DNA of 46,686 bases from XYA12-FULL-58-9 sp001798605 (GCA_036736205.1 DAINMX010000023.1:1-46686), one strand, 5' to 3'; positions 7,582 through 15,948 are shown, counted from the first letter of the stretch. Program-made: numbers and translations. The notes: a model not told the origin generated them from the letters alone.

Positions 7582-8313
7582 ATGCCCAAGTCGTTGTCGC
7601 AGTTGGTGGGCAACCACCCTTTGTTCGCGGCCATCGATCCCACCGACATCGATTGGGCTCTGAGAGCCGTGCGTGAGTTGCACCACGCACCCGCCGACAT
7701 CCTCTACACCAGCGGCAAGCAAGCTGACATGGTGTTTGTCGTGTTGCACGGAGGCATGCAGATCGAGTATCCCGTAGAGGGCGAGACTCGGGGACAAGTG
7801 GCCACCCTGCTGGTGGCTCCCGCGCTTCTCGGGGAGTGTCAGGTGTTGTCAGGGCAACCCTGGAGTGGCACAGGTGTTGCCTTGACCGAGCTGCAGGCTC
7901 TCGGTTTCGGACGCGACAGTTGGCTGGAACTATTGCAACGCAACCACGAGATTGCCCGACGCCTTTATCTTGAGCTCGCTGGTCGCTTCTTGCTCGCAAT
8001 CGAAACCTGGCGCCATCAACCGGAGCTCGGACCTGACGGCTTGATCGCTCGGTATCTATGCGCCGTAGCAGCAGTGCTTGAGCGCGCCGGCGTTGCTAAC
8101 CCCAACGTCGTTGAGCTCGGACAGCTGGCGATCGCTTGCGCCACCGGCCTTAGCCGCGAAACCGTCAACCGCACTTTACGCAACTGGCATCGGCGTGGTC
8201 TGGTTACTGTGCTCAAGAACAAGGTGGAGGTGAAACGGGTCGCCAAGCTTGAGCTCATCGCCGGCGAGGATTGGCAAGACCTCATCAAGTCCTATTGGAC
8301 CATCTCGAAATAA
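7582..8313 (+). CDS. Crp/Fnr-family transcriptional regulator (2)
   Basis: About 243 residues from ATG 7582 (GGAG just upstream); the frame is open back to 7447 but that would overlap the divergent gene and the operator. It has an effector-binding cupin domain (ILYTSGKQADMVFVVLHGGM ... LLGECQVLSG) and a C-terminal helix-turn-helix with the clear motif ATGLSRETVNRTLRNWHRRG. No Cys cluster for an Fe-S sensor is seen. It is not closely similar to the neighbouring Crp/Fnr proteins by eye, so the cluster is not a recent tandem duplication. Its operator is probably the palindrome at 7536-7558. Confidence 0.85.
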   Translation: MPKSLSQLVGNHPLFAAIDPTDIDWALRAVRELHHAPADILYTSGKQADMVFVVLHGGMQIEYPVEGETRGQVATLLVAPALLGECQVLSGQPWSGTGVALTELQALGFGRDSWLELLQRNHEIARRLYLELAGRFLLAIETWRHQPELGPDGLIARYLCAVAAVLERAGVANPNVVELGQLAIACATGLSRETVNRTLRNWHRRGLVTVLKNKVEVKRVAKLELIAGEDWQDLIKSYWTISK

Positions 8314-8461
8314 CGGAGCTCACCGTTGTTGTCACCGCGGCTGCGCAAACGACTGCCTTTTGTCCGTTTGCGAGGTGCCGTCATGCCAGTGTGATCGCGC
8401 GCACATAGGCAGGAACAGGCGGTTCTGAGCGCAACTTGCCGTTACTGCTGGCAGGAGTAGC

Positions 8462-9244
8462 TTGCCATTCATGATGAACGCACACAATAAGAATACCCAA
8501 CGAGCTCGCGTTACCACCCAACCGCATTGGCAACCCGCGCGCAGTAGGAGCCGCAAAGAGCCGCCGCAGTGCTGGCGCGATGGCTCGGTCTTCGACTCGG
8601 GGAGCTATCTGGTTACCTCAGGGGCCATCGCCACTGTGGCCGCGCACACCAGTGGACGTTCTGCTGCGGTGGAGATCATCGGTGCCCCGTGCATCCTGCT
8701 GCCGGCTCCGAGAGGCATGAGTTATCTCGCACTGGGCGACGTCGAAGCGCTACTCTTAGAGCAGAGTCTGTTGCTGCACCCCAAGCTACTGTGCGATTAC
8801 TGGCTGGAGCGAACTCGGTTGCAACAGAGCTGGCTCAACGCTTTGGTGTTTGAACGTGCGAGCGTTCGCATTGCGTATTTGTTCTGCTCCCTGTTGGATG
8901 CGGGACGCAGAGAGATCCCCGTGCGCCTGAGCTACGACCGCATCGCCGGGCTGTGTGGGGTTACCGAACGCTCCGTCGAACGAACGGTGAGCGGTTGGGT
9001 GCGCTCTGGCGCAGTGCGACGATGCGCCTGTCGGTACACCATGGTCGACGCAGACAAGATTCGCAACGAGCTCGGTGAAGCCATTGTTGAACGGGGCCGG
9101 GCCGCAGCTATCCTCGAACCGATCTTGACCCAGAAGGTGGTTCGCAGATTCACGACTCCATCATCGTCACCCTATTTTGGTGCCGCCACCCTGTCGAGCA
9201 AAACGTCCTTCTTTTCGGAGTCAAAGGTCAGCAAGAACTGCTGA
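8462..9244 (+). CDS. Crp-like helix-turn-helix regulator (3)
   Basis: 260 residues. The C-terminal half carries a Crp-type winged helix (YDRIAGLCGVTERSVERTVSGW). The N-terminal half is shorter and less like a cNMP domain than in the two preceding regulators, with the first ~35 residues rich in Arg/Gln and probably disordered. The start is a TTG at 8462, four nt after AGGAG (8453-8457); ATG at 8471 is an alternative. Its 3' end overlaps the convergent gene by about 73 bp, so the last ~20 Ser/Lys-rich residues are dictated by antisense coding and may be non-functional read-on. Confidence 0.75.
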   Translation: MPFMMNAHNKNTQRARVTTQPHWQPARSRSRKEPPQCWRDGSVFDSGSYLVTSGAIATVAAHTSGRSAAVEIIGAPCILLPAPRGMSYLALGDVEALLLEQSLLLHPKLLCDYWLERTRLQQSWLNALVFERASVRIAYLFCSLLDAGRREIPVRLSYDRIAGLCGVTERSVERTVSGWVRSGAVRRCACRYTMVDADKIRNELGEAIVERGRAAAILEPILTQKVVRRFTTPSSSPYFGAATLSSKTSFFSESKVSKNC

Positions 9245-9660
9245 CCGGCACGGACGGTCATCATCTGCTGCAACTCGAGCTTGTCAAAAACCGCACGGAT
9301 GGTGTGCTCCCCAGGCTTCAGATCAACCCTGGTTGCCTGCATCTTGCCGAGTTTCTCGCCATCCACCCAAACCACGCCAAGTTGTACCAGACGAACATCC
9401 ACCTGCGCCGTTGGCGAGGTGGGATGGACAATCCAATTCGGCTCCTTTCTTGTCGCCGCCTCTTTGGCATCGCCGAGAAACGGCACAGTAAATCGGTCCT
9501 GACAGTTCTTGCGGGTGGTCATCCAGTAACCGAGCACCAGGGCAACGGGTATCACCACAATAATGACCCGCAGGTGCATTCGTCGCTTGTGCCGCTTGTA
9601 CCGGTTTACAACAACGTTGGTGTTTTCGTCGTCAGGAATGGGTTCGGGCGTCCAGGTCAT
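9172..9660 (-). CDS. Single-pass membrane protein with PEGA-like periplasmic domain
   Basis: 162 residues: a charged cytoplasmic N-terminus (NRYKRHKRRMHLR), one membrane helix (about residues 30-46, VIIVVIPVALVLGYW), then a periplasmic domain in which VWVDGEKLGK, LKPGEHTIRA and the following strands match the PEGA-type beta fold that often serves as a peptidoglycan- or S-layer-adjacent spacer. This is the family-level resemblance only; no partner is evident. It converges with the regulator at 8462-9244 and overlaps its 3' end. The hydrolase gene upstream on the same strand is separated by the 38-bp repeat pair. Confidence 0.65.
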   Translation of the reverse strand: MTWTPEPIPDDENTNVVVNRYKRHKRRMHLRVIIVVIPVALVLGYWMTTRKNCQDRFTVPFLGDAKEAATRKEPNWIVHPTSPTAQVDVRLVQLGVVWVDGEKLGKMQATRVDLKPGEHTIRAVFDKLELQQMMTVRAGQQFLLTFDSEKKDVLLDRVAAPK

Positions 9661-9703
9661 CTGCCGTTAAATATCACCATTTGTCATTCTGTCACAAATT
9701 TAG

Positions 9704-9779
9704 CACCTTCGATGTCGACAGAAATTTCAGCAAAGCCGTCACACCTTCGATGTCGACAGAAATTCCAGCAAAGCCGTCA
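9704..9779. repeat. 38-bp direct tandem repeat duplicating a gene 3' end
   Basis: Two 38-bp copies (9704-9741 and 9742-9779) differ at one base. The second copy is the end of the minus-strand esterase gene and the first starts at its TGA stop (9739-9741), so the last coding residues (EFLSTSKV) are duplicated immediately beyond the stop. Confidence 0.9.
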
Positions 9780-10596
9780 CACCCTCTTCTGCTTCGGGCC
9801 GGCGCAGGTCATTGAGGAATGCGTGCGGGGCAGACTCGAAGATCTTCAAGCTGGTTTCAAGGCCCCGGTTTCTTCTCTCGGCCACCACGTCGTAGGCCTG
9901 CTCGACCGGGGTGAGTCTATCGAGACCACCGTGCAGGAGAAGCAGGGGAAACGGCGTGCCACAATTGCCGAACGGTGAGCGCTCGGCCCACACTTGCCGG
10001 TCGGAGGTATCGAGGAGCAGCCGTGGAACCCATGACCCCGAAGGGCCCTCAATCTGACCAAAATGGTAGATACCAAAAAAGCAAACCACATGACTCAAGG
10101 GCGGCAAAGGTGGCATAGATGCGTGCAGCAATGCGAGCGCCGCCCCTGCGCTCAAACCTGCCATAGCAACACGATCGAGATCGAGATTGTAGACGTCTTT
10201 TTGTCGCAGCCACCACCGGTGGACAGCGTCAACATCATCGATCATCTCCTGCAACATGCCGCCGCGCAGCAACAGGCGATAATCAAATGGCACCGCAGCA
10301 TAACCGGCGGCCGCCAGGCGAGTTGCGAGAAACCGCATCGGCTTCATGTTGCGCGAGCCCACAACAAAGGCACCACCGTGGCACAGCAACACCGAAGGAT
10401 GGGGTCCAGGGCCATCTGGCAGATAGACGTCAGCGCGAGGCTGCGTGCCCCAGGAAATCCGGGGATTGGCGTACCACTCGGTCCCATGGGGTTTGGCCGA
10501 CTCAAACTGTGCGGGCGCCACCAAACTCCACGCCGACTCGAGCAAGCCGGGGGGAACAGGATTGTAATGACTCAAATCGATGCTGGGCAGTTTCAT
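9739..10596 (-). CDS. Alpha/beta hydrolase, HSL-like carboxylesterase
   Basis: About 285 residues of a hormone-sensitive-lipase-type alpha/beta hydrolase. The oxyanion motif HGGAF, nucleophile elbow GLSAG, the acid in HGGLDRLTP and the histidine in APHAF are all present in the usual order, so the enzyme should be catalytically competent, presumably on short-chain esters. No signal peptide is visible, implying a cytoplasmic location. The preferred start is the ATG at 10596 with GGAAAG about 5 nt upstream; an upstream TTG at 10611 is less likely. The last codons lie in the 38-bp tandem repeat. Substrate is not predictable. Confidence 0.85.
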   Translation of the reverse strand: MKLPSIDLSHYNPVPPGLLESAWSLVAPAQFESAKPHGTEWYANPRISWGTQPRADVYLPDGPGPHPSVLLCHGGAFVVGSRNMKPMRFLATRLAAAGYAAVPFDYRLLLRGGMLQEMIDDVDAVHRWWLRQKDVYNLDLDRVAMAGLSAGAALALLHASMPPLPPLSHVVCFFGIYHFGQIEGPSGSWVPRLLLDTSDRQVWAERSPFGNCGTPFPLLLLHGGLDRLTPVEQAYDVVAERRNRGLETSLKIFESAPHAFLNDLRRPEAEEGVTALLEFLSTSKV

Positions 10597-10711
10597 CATT
10601 CTTTCCAACAATCATTCCAGGGCAACTCAAAGGGCCTTGGAGGAACTTGCGAGAATCATACGCCATCGACCTCACGAGTTCGAGACCCGAAAACGGAGCA
10701 GTTGCGCCATG

Positions 10712-10768
10712 ACGCACAAACAGGACTGCAATTTCTGGTACGCACAAACAGGATTGAGATTTCCTGGT
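10712..10768. repeat. 28-bp imperfect tandem repeat in a divergent intergenic region
   Basis: Copies at 10712-10739 and 10740-10768 share ACGCACAAACAGGA and the ending CTGGT, with a few mismatches and one extra base. They lie between the esterase gene and the LysE-type gene, just upstream of a TTGACA at 10785-10790. No clear -10 is seen at 17 nt. Confidence 0.75.
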
Positions 10769-10818
10769 ACCCGTGCAAAGAGCGTTGACACGCACACACG
10801 CGAGGGAAGTAGCGCACC

Positions 10819-11472
10819 ATGTTGTTGGCGTTGGCGATTGGTTTTGCCTTTGGTTTTGTCGGCTCCATGCCGGTGGCTGGACCCATCGCTGTTCTGGTCT
10901 TCGCCCGGGGCTTGGAGAACCGTTTTGTCAGCGGCATTTGGATTGCGGTCGGGGGGGCCGTGGCCGAGGGAATCTACGCTGGCTTGGCGTTTTGGGGATT
11001 CACCGAGCTCTTGGCGCGGTTCCCTATTCTGTTGCCGATTTGTCGTATCACCGCGGCGGTTGTGCTCACCATTCTTGGAATCGTGTTCGTACGTCGACGA
11101 TCTTTGCACGAGAGCAAAGAAGTGACACCGCCCTCTGATCGCTGGACCGGCAGCTTCGCCCTGGGATTCACCATTACCGCACTCAATCCAACGCTGATCG
11201 CCACCTGGTCCGCTGCAGCAACGACTTTGGTTGCTACCGGCACCTTGGCGCTCGACCGCACCACCGCCGTGCCCTTTGGGCTCGCCGCAGCTGTAGGCAT
11301 TGTCGCCTGGTTCTGTGTTCTCCTCTTTTTGGTTCACCAGTTCCGTGGCCGTTTCAGCATCCAAACTCTCGACAAGATTGTTCGCGCGATGGGCATTTTG
11401 CTACTCGTTATTGCCGCCTGGTTTGTCTTTTTGTTCATTCAATCTGTCACAGGACAGGCTGTCGGCACATGA
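10819..11472 (+). CDS. LysE-family exporter (RhtB/LysE-like translocator)
   Basis: 217 residues with six predicted membrane helices. The N-terminus has the LysE signature (IGFAFGFVGSMPVAGPIAVLV, with Pro and Gly of the PxxGP motif) and the middle has the conserved LNPTL turn after a charged cytoplasmic loop. This family exports amino acids or related small solutes across the inner membrane. GAGGGAAG upstream of ATG 10819 can act as RBS. It stands alone; no amino-acid biosynthetic gene is adjacent, so the substrate is unknown. Confidence 0.8.
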   Translation: MLLALAIGFAFGFVGSMPVAGPIAVLVFARGLENRFVSGIWIAVGGAVAEGIYAGLAFWGFTELLARFPILLPICRITAAVVLTILGIVFVRRRSLHESKEVTPPSDRWTGSFALGFTITALNPTLIATWSAAATTLVATGTLALDRTTAVPFGLAAAVGIVAWFCVLLFLVHQFRGRFSIQTLDKIVRAMGILLLVIAAWFVFLFIQSVTGQAVGT

Positions 11473-11610
11473 TTTTGTGTCCCCGTTTTTCTGACGGCGA
11501 CTGTTTCACGCCTTCGCCGCCCTAGCGCTTCCTTAGCGAGTGTGTATACTTCCGCCGATGTTCCATTTGGCATCCACACTCAGCGTCGATAACGTCGCAC
11601 GGAGACAAGG

Positions 11611-12813
11611 ATGATTTGTTTGACCCGAACAGGGTGTATGAGCGCTCTCGCACTCTCGTTGTTTTGTTGGCCAGCGCGGGCTGCCATTGATGTCACCACG
11701 ATTTCTGTGACTGCGGAGCTGCCTGAGGAAGCTGCGAGTATCGAAGAGGTTACTGTCAATGGCAAATCTGTGGCGGTGACCAACCGCAAATTCACGGCTG
11801 AGCTAACGGTGCCCACTGATGCCAACAGCCTGAGCTTCGTGCTCGGATGGGACCAGGACGGAGAAACCCACACACGCACCCTGGAGGTCACCCTCGAAGA
11901 CCTCGGACCACCGATCCCCGGCCTCGATGTCTCAGCCTCGGAACTACGGAGTTTCGTTGGCGGTGGCGGCATACTCGTTTGGGTCGACGCCGGTGGGCAG
12001 ATGCAGATGGTCGACTTTCGCGACAACGACCCACAGGTGCGAGCCATCTCCACTGACATCGCTTGTGTGAATCCTATCGTCTCCCCGGACGGCACCCGTG
12101 TGGTGTACAGCCAAGGCTCAGCCAACGGCCCCAAGTTGCTCTACGTGCGCAGCCTCAGCGGTGGTTCTGCTCAGAGCATTGCCACTGGCGACGTGGGTTA
12201 TTGGCAGGTCGACGGCACTGGCGAGTACATTGTTTATGCCGACTGGTCGGACAAAGCCGAAAACGGATCAAGCGGTAGCACCTATCGACAAAAACTGGTG
12301 GCTGGAACGACAGACCTCGACGGTTCTGCCACGACCGTGCACGACCGTGCCATGGACTCGGGCCCGAATGCCGACGGAAACTGGCTCGGTCAAATCTATG
12401 ATCTCATGTATGCCTACGACGTCGGCGGTGATGTCGAATACAGTTACAACGATTTTTTTCTCCTCGACGGCACGGTGGCCGATCATCAAACCTGCAACGG
12501 CTCGATGGCTCCCAGTACCAGCGCTCAGATGATGGTACTGGTGATTCCCCACGATTGGGTGCGCATCTTCAGCTTCCAGTCGAATCGTTTTGTCGAAACC
12601 AGCCGCTTCGAGTTGCCGGCAGGGATGCGCGAGTGGGAGTTCCCCGAATGGTCAACTGACCCAGGCTACTTCACAGCGGTGCTGCGCTCCGGTGGCTTCA
12701 ACCTGCGCCTCTATGTCGCCAAGGTCGCTACCGGTGAGATGGTGCCGGAAAACCTAGCGGTGACACCGTGGAGCACCAGTGTTTCCTATAACCACCTGTG
12801 GGTGGAACCATGA
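11611..12813 (+). CDS. Exported TolB-like beta-propeller protein
   Basis: 400 residues with a signal peptide (MSALALSLFCWPARA, cleavage before AIDV). Residues ~30-105 form an Ig-like beta domain; the remainder shows propeller blades (IVSPDGTRVVYSQ, VDGTGEYIVYADW, WSTDPGYFTAVLR) of the TolB/WD40-like type. No catalytic motif is seen; a periplasmic or surface protein-binding role is likely. The stop at 12813 is 68 bp before the following small lipoprotein gene, which has a similar beta module, so the two may work together. An alternative start within the first ten residues (M10) is possible. Confidence 0.7.
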   Translation: MICLTRTGCMSALALSLFCWPARAAIDVTTISVTAELPEEAASIEEVTVNGKSVAVTNRKFTAELTVPTDANSLSFVLGWDQDGETHTRTLEVTLEDLGPPIPGLDVSASELRSFVGGGGILVWVDAGGQMQMVDFRDNDPQVRAISTDIACVNPIVSPDGTRVVYSQGSANGPKLLYVRSLSGGSAQSIATGDVGYWQVDGTGEYIVYADWSDKAENGSSGSTYRQKLVAGTTDLDGSATTVHDRAMDSGPNADGNWLGQIYDLMYAYDVGGDVEYSYNDFFLLDGTVADHQTCNGSMAPSTSAQMMVLVIPHDWVRIFSFQSNRFVETSRFELPAGMREWEFPEWSTDPGYFTAVLRSGGFNLRLYVAKVATGEMVPENLAVTPWSTSVSYNHLWVEP

Positions 12814-12881
12814 GACAACTGACACCCCAAGGCCCCATGCAATCGAAGGTTCACTTCTGCGACGATAACTGCGAGGACATC

Positions 12882-13244
12882 ATGCATCGCGTCCGTCTAT
12901 TTCTGTTGAGCATTGCCGCCGTGATGATGCTTGGTTCTATTGCCTGCGCTGACGACGACGACAAGGGCAACGGCAAGGTCGACGTGCCGTTCGTCATCAA
13001 GTCGGTGAGAATCGATGGTACCGTGAGCGAAGCGGCAGCGGTCACCATCGAGCAACAGGATGACATCGATGGCACGGACAACTCGACCTGGTCAGCGACC
13101 TACGAACTCGATGGTGCTGCCCGCCCGACGTCGATGCCACTTGATGATGGTAAGGCCCAGTCGTTCTCCGTTGTAGTGAAGAGCAAGAACGTGTCCGATG
13201 GCACCGAAGATCGTAAACGGATCACTCTCAACCTCAGTGAGTGA
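12882..13244 (+). CDS. Small lipoprotein with a beta-sandwich module
   Basis: 120 residues from ATG 12882, supported by GAGG 5 nt upstream. The N-terminus is a lipoprotein signal (LLSIAAVMMLGSIAC; lipobox SIAC) followed by an acidic linker (ADDDDKGNGK). The rest is one beta-rich module (VIKSVRIDGTVSE ... ITLNLSE) whose order of strands resembles the N-terminal module of the preceding beta-propeller protein. It is probably an outer-membrane lipoprotein. The family is not one I recognise; co-transcription with the upstream gene is likely from spacing. Confidence 0.7.
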   Translation: MHRVRLFLLSIAAVMMLGSIACADDDDKGNGKVDVPFVIKSVRIDGTVSEAAAVTIEQQDDIDGTDNSTWSATYELDGAARPTSMPLDDGKAQSFSVVVKSKNVSDGTEDRKRITLNLSE

Positions 13245-13330
13245 GAAGACCCATCAACCGAGGACGCCGTGGAGCAAGCCGCGACTCTGTCATCAGGAGA
13301 TGCGCTGTGTGAGGGAATTGCGGCCTCTTT

Positions 13331-13654
13331 TCAGGAGGCTTCGAACTTAACGCCGACACCATCCACACCGTGTTCGTGGCTGAAACCGAGCCAACGGACA
13401 ACTGCAAGACCGCTCAGGGCACGACCTGACCAATCGGGTTGGTAAAGCAACACAATGGTGTCACCCTCCTCGAGAAATGCCAGCTCACCCGAGGATTCGA
13501 CTGCAGTTTGAGGAGTAAACGTGGTGGTGAAGAATGCGCCTTCATCGGTGATATCCCGCAACACACCCTGCGCATTGAGGCCCCCGAGTCGGCACTCAGC
13601 ACCCCAGGCCACAGGTACCCGGGTATCTCTGCGCCGTTCTGCATTGTCAATCAT
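13331..13654 (-). CDS. PilZ-domain protein (c-di-GMP binding)
   Basis: 107 residues, a stand-alone PilZ domain. The N-terminal RRRDTRVPV supplies the RxxxR arginines and DITDEGAFF supplies the (D/N)xSxxG-type motif, here with Thr in place of Ser, which together bind cyclic di-GMP. The C-terminal strand VGVKFEAS closes the barrel. Such small PilZ proteins act as c-di-GMP effectors for motility or envelope functions. It is monocistronic, facing the lipoprotein gene tail-to-tail. Confidence 0.88.
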   Translation of the reverse strand: MIDNAERRRDTRVPVAWGAECRLGGLNAQGVLRDITDEGAFFTTTFTPQTAVESSGELAFLEEGDTIVLLYQPDWSGRALSGLAVVRWLGFSHEHGVDGVGVKFEAS

Positions 13655-13731
13655 GGGTCACCTCCAGAGATCGTACGCTACACATTCGCCCCCAAATGCG
13701 CCAGGCAAAAACGCGCAATGTTGCACCTACC

Positions 13732-14877
13732 CTATGGTTCGACGAGAAAGACGTTGACAACCCCGACGCCAGCGTGGGCGATCACCGCAAAGGGATACTC
13801 GACACTTCCCAGTTCGGCATGGTGGTAGGGCACGCCAGTTGCGCTCACCAGGCCAGGGTTGGTCTGTGAGTAGAGCTCGTCAAGATTGCGCTCAAGGATG
13901 CCACCGAGCTCCAAGGTCGTCTTTGTGGCCGTGGCATAGCTGTTGAGCTGTGTGAGCACTGCAGCTCCGATGTGGTTCGCAGCAATGGGTGCGAACACCT
14001 CACGGTAGCCATCGCCGTTGCTGTCGGTGATGGACGCATCGAGATCGACGAAACCCTCAAAGACGATCTCGACCCAAAGCTCGTCATTATGAAGGTATGC
14101 CCTCTCGATTCTCTGAGTGGGCAATATGCTCGAGCCGCCCCATTTCTGCGCGCGCACGGCCAGGCCGGCGACATACAACGGTGTAGCATCGGTGAAGTTC
14201 CAATCGAGCAAGAAGTCGATGGCTGGTTCCCAGTGGAAGACGTTGTCAATGGCTGCGTTGTCGATGCCAGTGCTTGCGAGGTCGTTGAATATGTTTGACT
14301 GATCGAGAGCTTGATCCGAAGTGCCAGATACCACGAAGTCAAAGCTGGAGCCTGTCCCCATTGCTGGCAGAGTCGATGGTGTTACCTGCGATTCCCCGGA
14401 GGGATTGGCATACAGGGCCGGGTTGCGATGATAGATGGCGAGCTCGAGAGCACCTTGGGTGGGCTGGGTAACGAGGCTCAAGGACACCGCATCGCTGGTC
14501 CAGTCAAAGGAGCTCGAATACGCCTGATATAGATTGGCGTCAGCGGTGGTGACATCCAGCGCCGCTACTTCCAAGACAAAGTCGGCGGTGGCAGTTTCAC
14601 CGGCGGCAACATCGACGAGCTTCTCCGCCCCGTCGTACCAATGTGCTTGGGCAGCAACCGTTGCGCTTCCCACTTTCACACCGTCGAATGTGTAGGAGCC
14701 GTCAGGCCCGGTTTGCACGGATTTGGAATCGAGACTGACCGTCGCACCCACAAGGGCTGTGCCATCGGCAGTGACGGTCCCGGAGATCTTGCCCGTTTCC
14801 GGATCCCCCTCATCGTCGGAACCGCAGGCACAAAGGGAAACGAGAGCGGTAGTCAGAAATGCATGAGACAGTCGCAT
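13732..14877 (-). CDS. Lipoprotein with carboxypeptidase-regulatory-like (Ig) domain
   Basis: 381 residues. ATG 14877 is chosen because GGAGG lies just upstream; the frame extends further to 15015 without support. It begins with a lipoprotein signal (TTALVSLCAC, lipobox) and GSDDEGDPE linker, then a CarboxypepD_reg-like module (ISGTVTADGTALVGATVSLD ... DGSYTFDGVKVG) near residues 30-100. The remaining ~270 residues are beta-rich and not recognised. It is likely an outer-membrane lipoprotein; no enzymatic residues stand out. A REP/MITE-like inverted repeat lies upstream. Confidence 0.7.
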   Translation of the reverse strand: MRLSHAFLTTALVSLCACGSDDEGDPETGKISGTVTADGTALVGATVSLDSKSVQTGPDGSYTFDGVKVGSATVAAQAHWYDGAEKLVDVAAGETATADFVLEVAALDVTTADANLYQAYSSSFDWTSDAVSLSLVTQPTQGALELAIYHRNPALYANPSGESQVTPSTLPAMGTGSSFDFVVSGTSDQALDQSNIFNDLASTGIDNAAIDNVFHWEPAIDFLLDWNFTDATPLYVAGLAVRAQKWGGSSILPTQRIERAYLHNDELWVEIVFEGFVDLDASITDSNGDGYREVFAPIAANHIGAAVLTQLNSYATATKTTLELGGILERNLDELYSQTNPGLVSATGVPYHHAELGSVEYPFAVIAHAGVGVVNVFLVEP

Positions 14878-14964
14878 AGTCACCTCCAGTGCGGCAGACA
14901 TTACCGCCAGTTGTGCGTTTATGCCAGTGGCGCAACAAGGCCATATCGCCGATTTGAGCCAAAA

Positions 14965-15031
14965 CATGTAGGGTCGCGGTTTATCCGCGACCGCAACCGT
15001 GGCGGGCGGGGACAAGCCCCTCCCCTACATG
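14965..15031. repeat. MITE/REP-like inverted-repeat element
   Basis: A 67-bp element bounded by CATGTAGGG and its exact inverse CCCTACATG. Inside, GGTCGCGG-TTTAT-CCGCGACC is a perfect 8-bp hairpin and GGGG...CCCC near the right end forms another. The composition resembles dispersed TAGGG-ended REP elements. It lies between divergent or tandem minus-strand genes without coding capacity. Confidence 0.7.
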
Positions 15032-15072
15032 AAATGGCGAGAATGCCCGTGGACGCATTTTTCGAATGAGCC

Positions 15073-15948
15073 CTAGAAGAGCGTCAGTTGTTCCACCGCC
15101 GAGACCTCGGTTCGTTCCACATAAACTTCGGTCATGGCTACCGGTCGTTTGCTGGTGTCGATGACGAAGAATGCGTTTTCCGGGAACCTTTGTTTGAGCT
15201 CCTTCATCGCCTCGACGATGAGCGCGACGTTGGCCGAGTCATCGTCCGACATACCAAACCGGTGATAGGGATTCGCGCCATATTGCCGAATTGCTTGTTC
15301 CACCGCAGCGACAATTGCTGCCTTTTTGAGCTCGGGGATAGATCTTCGTGCGTCGGGGTCGCCAAGTTCTGTTCGCACCCCCGGGTGGCTGACGGTGTAG
15401 ATGCCGAGGTAATTGGGCTCGCAACTCAAATGGCCGCGCTCGCACAACAGCGCGATTCCGGCGCGCACAGTGTTCGAATGGTGGCCTCGGGCAGTAATGA
15501 TGGCGATTGGCCTCTCGTTGAAGACCGCATGGTCAAACAAACTCCACGAAGGTCCGCGCCAGGCATACTCACTCTGACCAAGCGCTGCGACCACGTCGTG
15601 AACAAAAGGCTGGACCGCCTGACTGCAAATATCCCGAGGAAGATCGCGAAAGTTACGAAAGCTGCCCGTGCGGTCATCGAGACGCAACTCAAAATGCTCC
15701 CAGGGCCCGGGTTGACCGAGCTTGTCAGATACATGAGCAAGCTCGCGGGTCGATAGAGCGATTTCCTCTCCCGACTTGCGGTTGAAGACAAAGATGCGCG
15801 TCTCCAACACCATAACGTTGTCGTCAAAATCGAAGAAATAGAAGCTGCGGCCACCCTTGTGTGCGTTGCGGTCGGCTACGCGCTCACGGCCGATCGCCAG
15901 CTCAAGCTGAGCGGCTGAAACAGGAGGTTGCAGTCGTTGCCGTGCCAT
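15073..15948 (-). CDS. HAD-superfamily-like protein
   Basis: 291 residues. The segment SFYFFDFDDNVMVLETRIFVF carries a DxDxN version of HAD motif I (the two Asp act as nucleophile and acid), IITARGHHSN has the motif II Thr, and FGMSDDDSANV resembles motif IV (DD). These suggest a HAD phosphatase or phosphotransferase fold with a large cap (residues ~60-140). The lysine of motif III may be among the SIPELKKAAI residues. No signal peptide is seen. The assignment is from motifs only and the substrate is unknown. It is transcribed away from the OmpA-like gene. Confidence 0.65.
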   Translation of the reverse strand: MARQRLQPPVSAAQLELAIGRERVADRNAHKGGRSFYFFDFDDNVMVLETRIFVFNRKSGEEIALSTRELAHVSDKLGQPGPWEHFELRLDDRTGSFRNFRDLPRDICSQAVQPFVHDVVAALGQSEYAWRGPSWSLFDHAVFNERPIAIITARGHHSNTVRAGIALLCERGHLSCEPNYLGIYTVSHPGVRTELGDPDARRSIPELKKAAIVAAVEQAIRQYGANPYHRFGMSDDDSANVALIVEAMKELKQRFPENAFFVIDTSKRPVAMTEVYVERTEVSAVEQLTLF

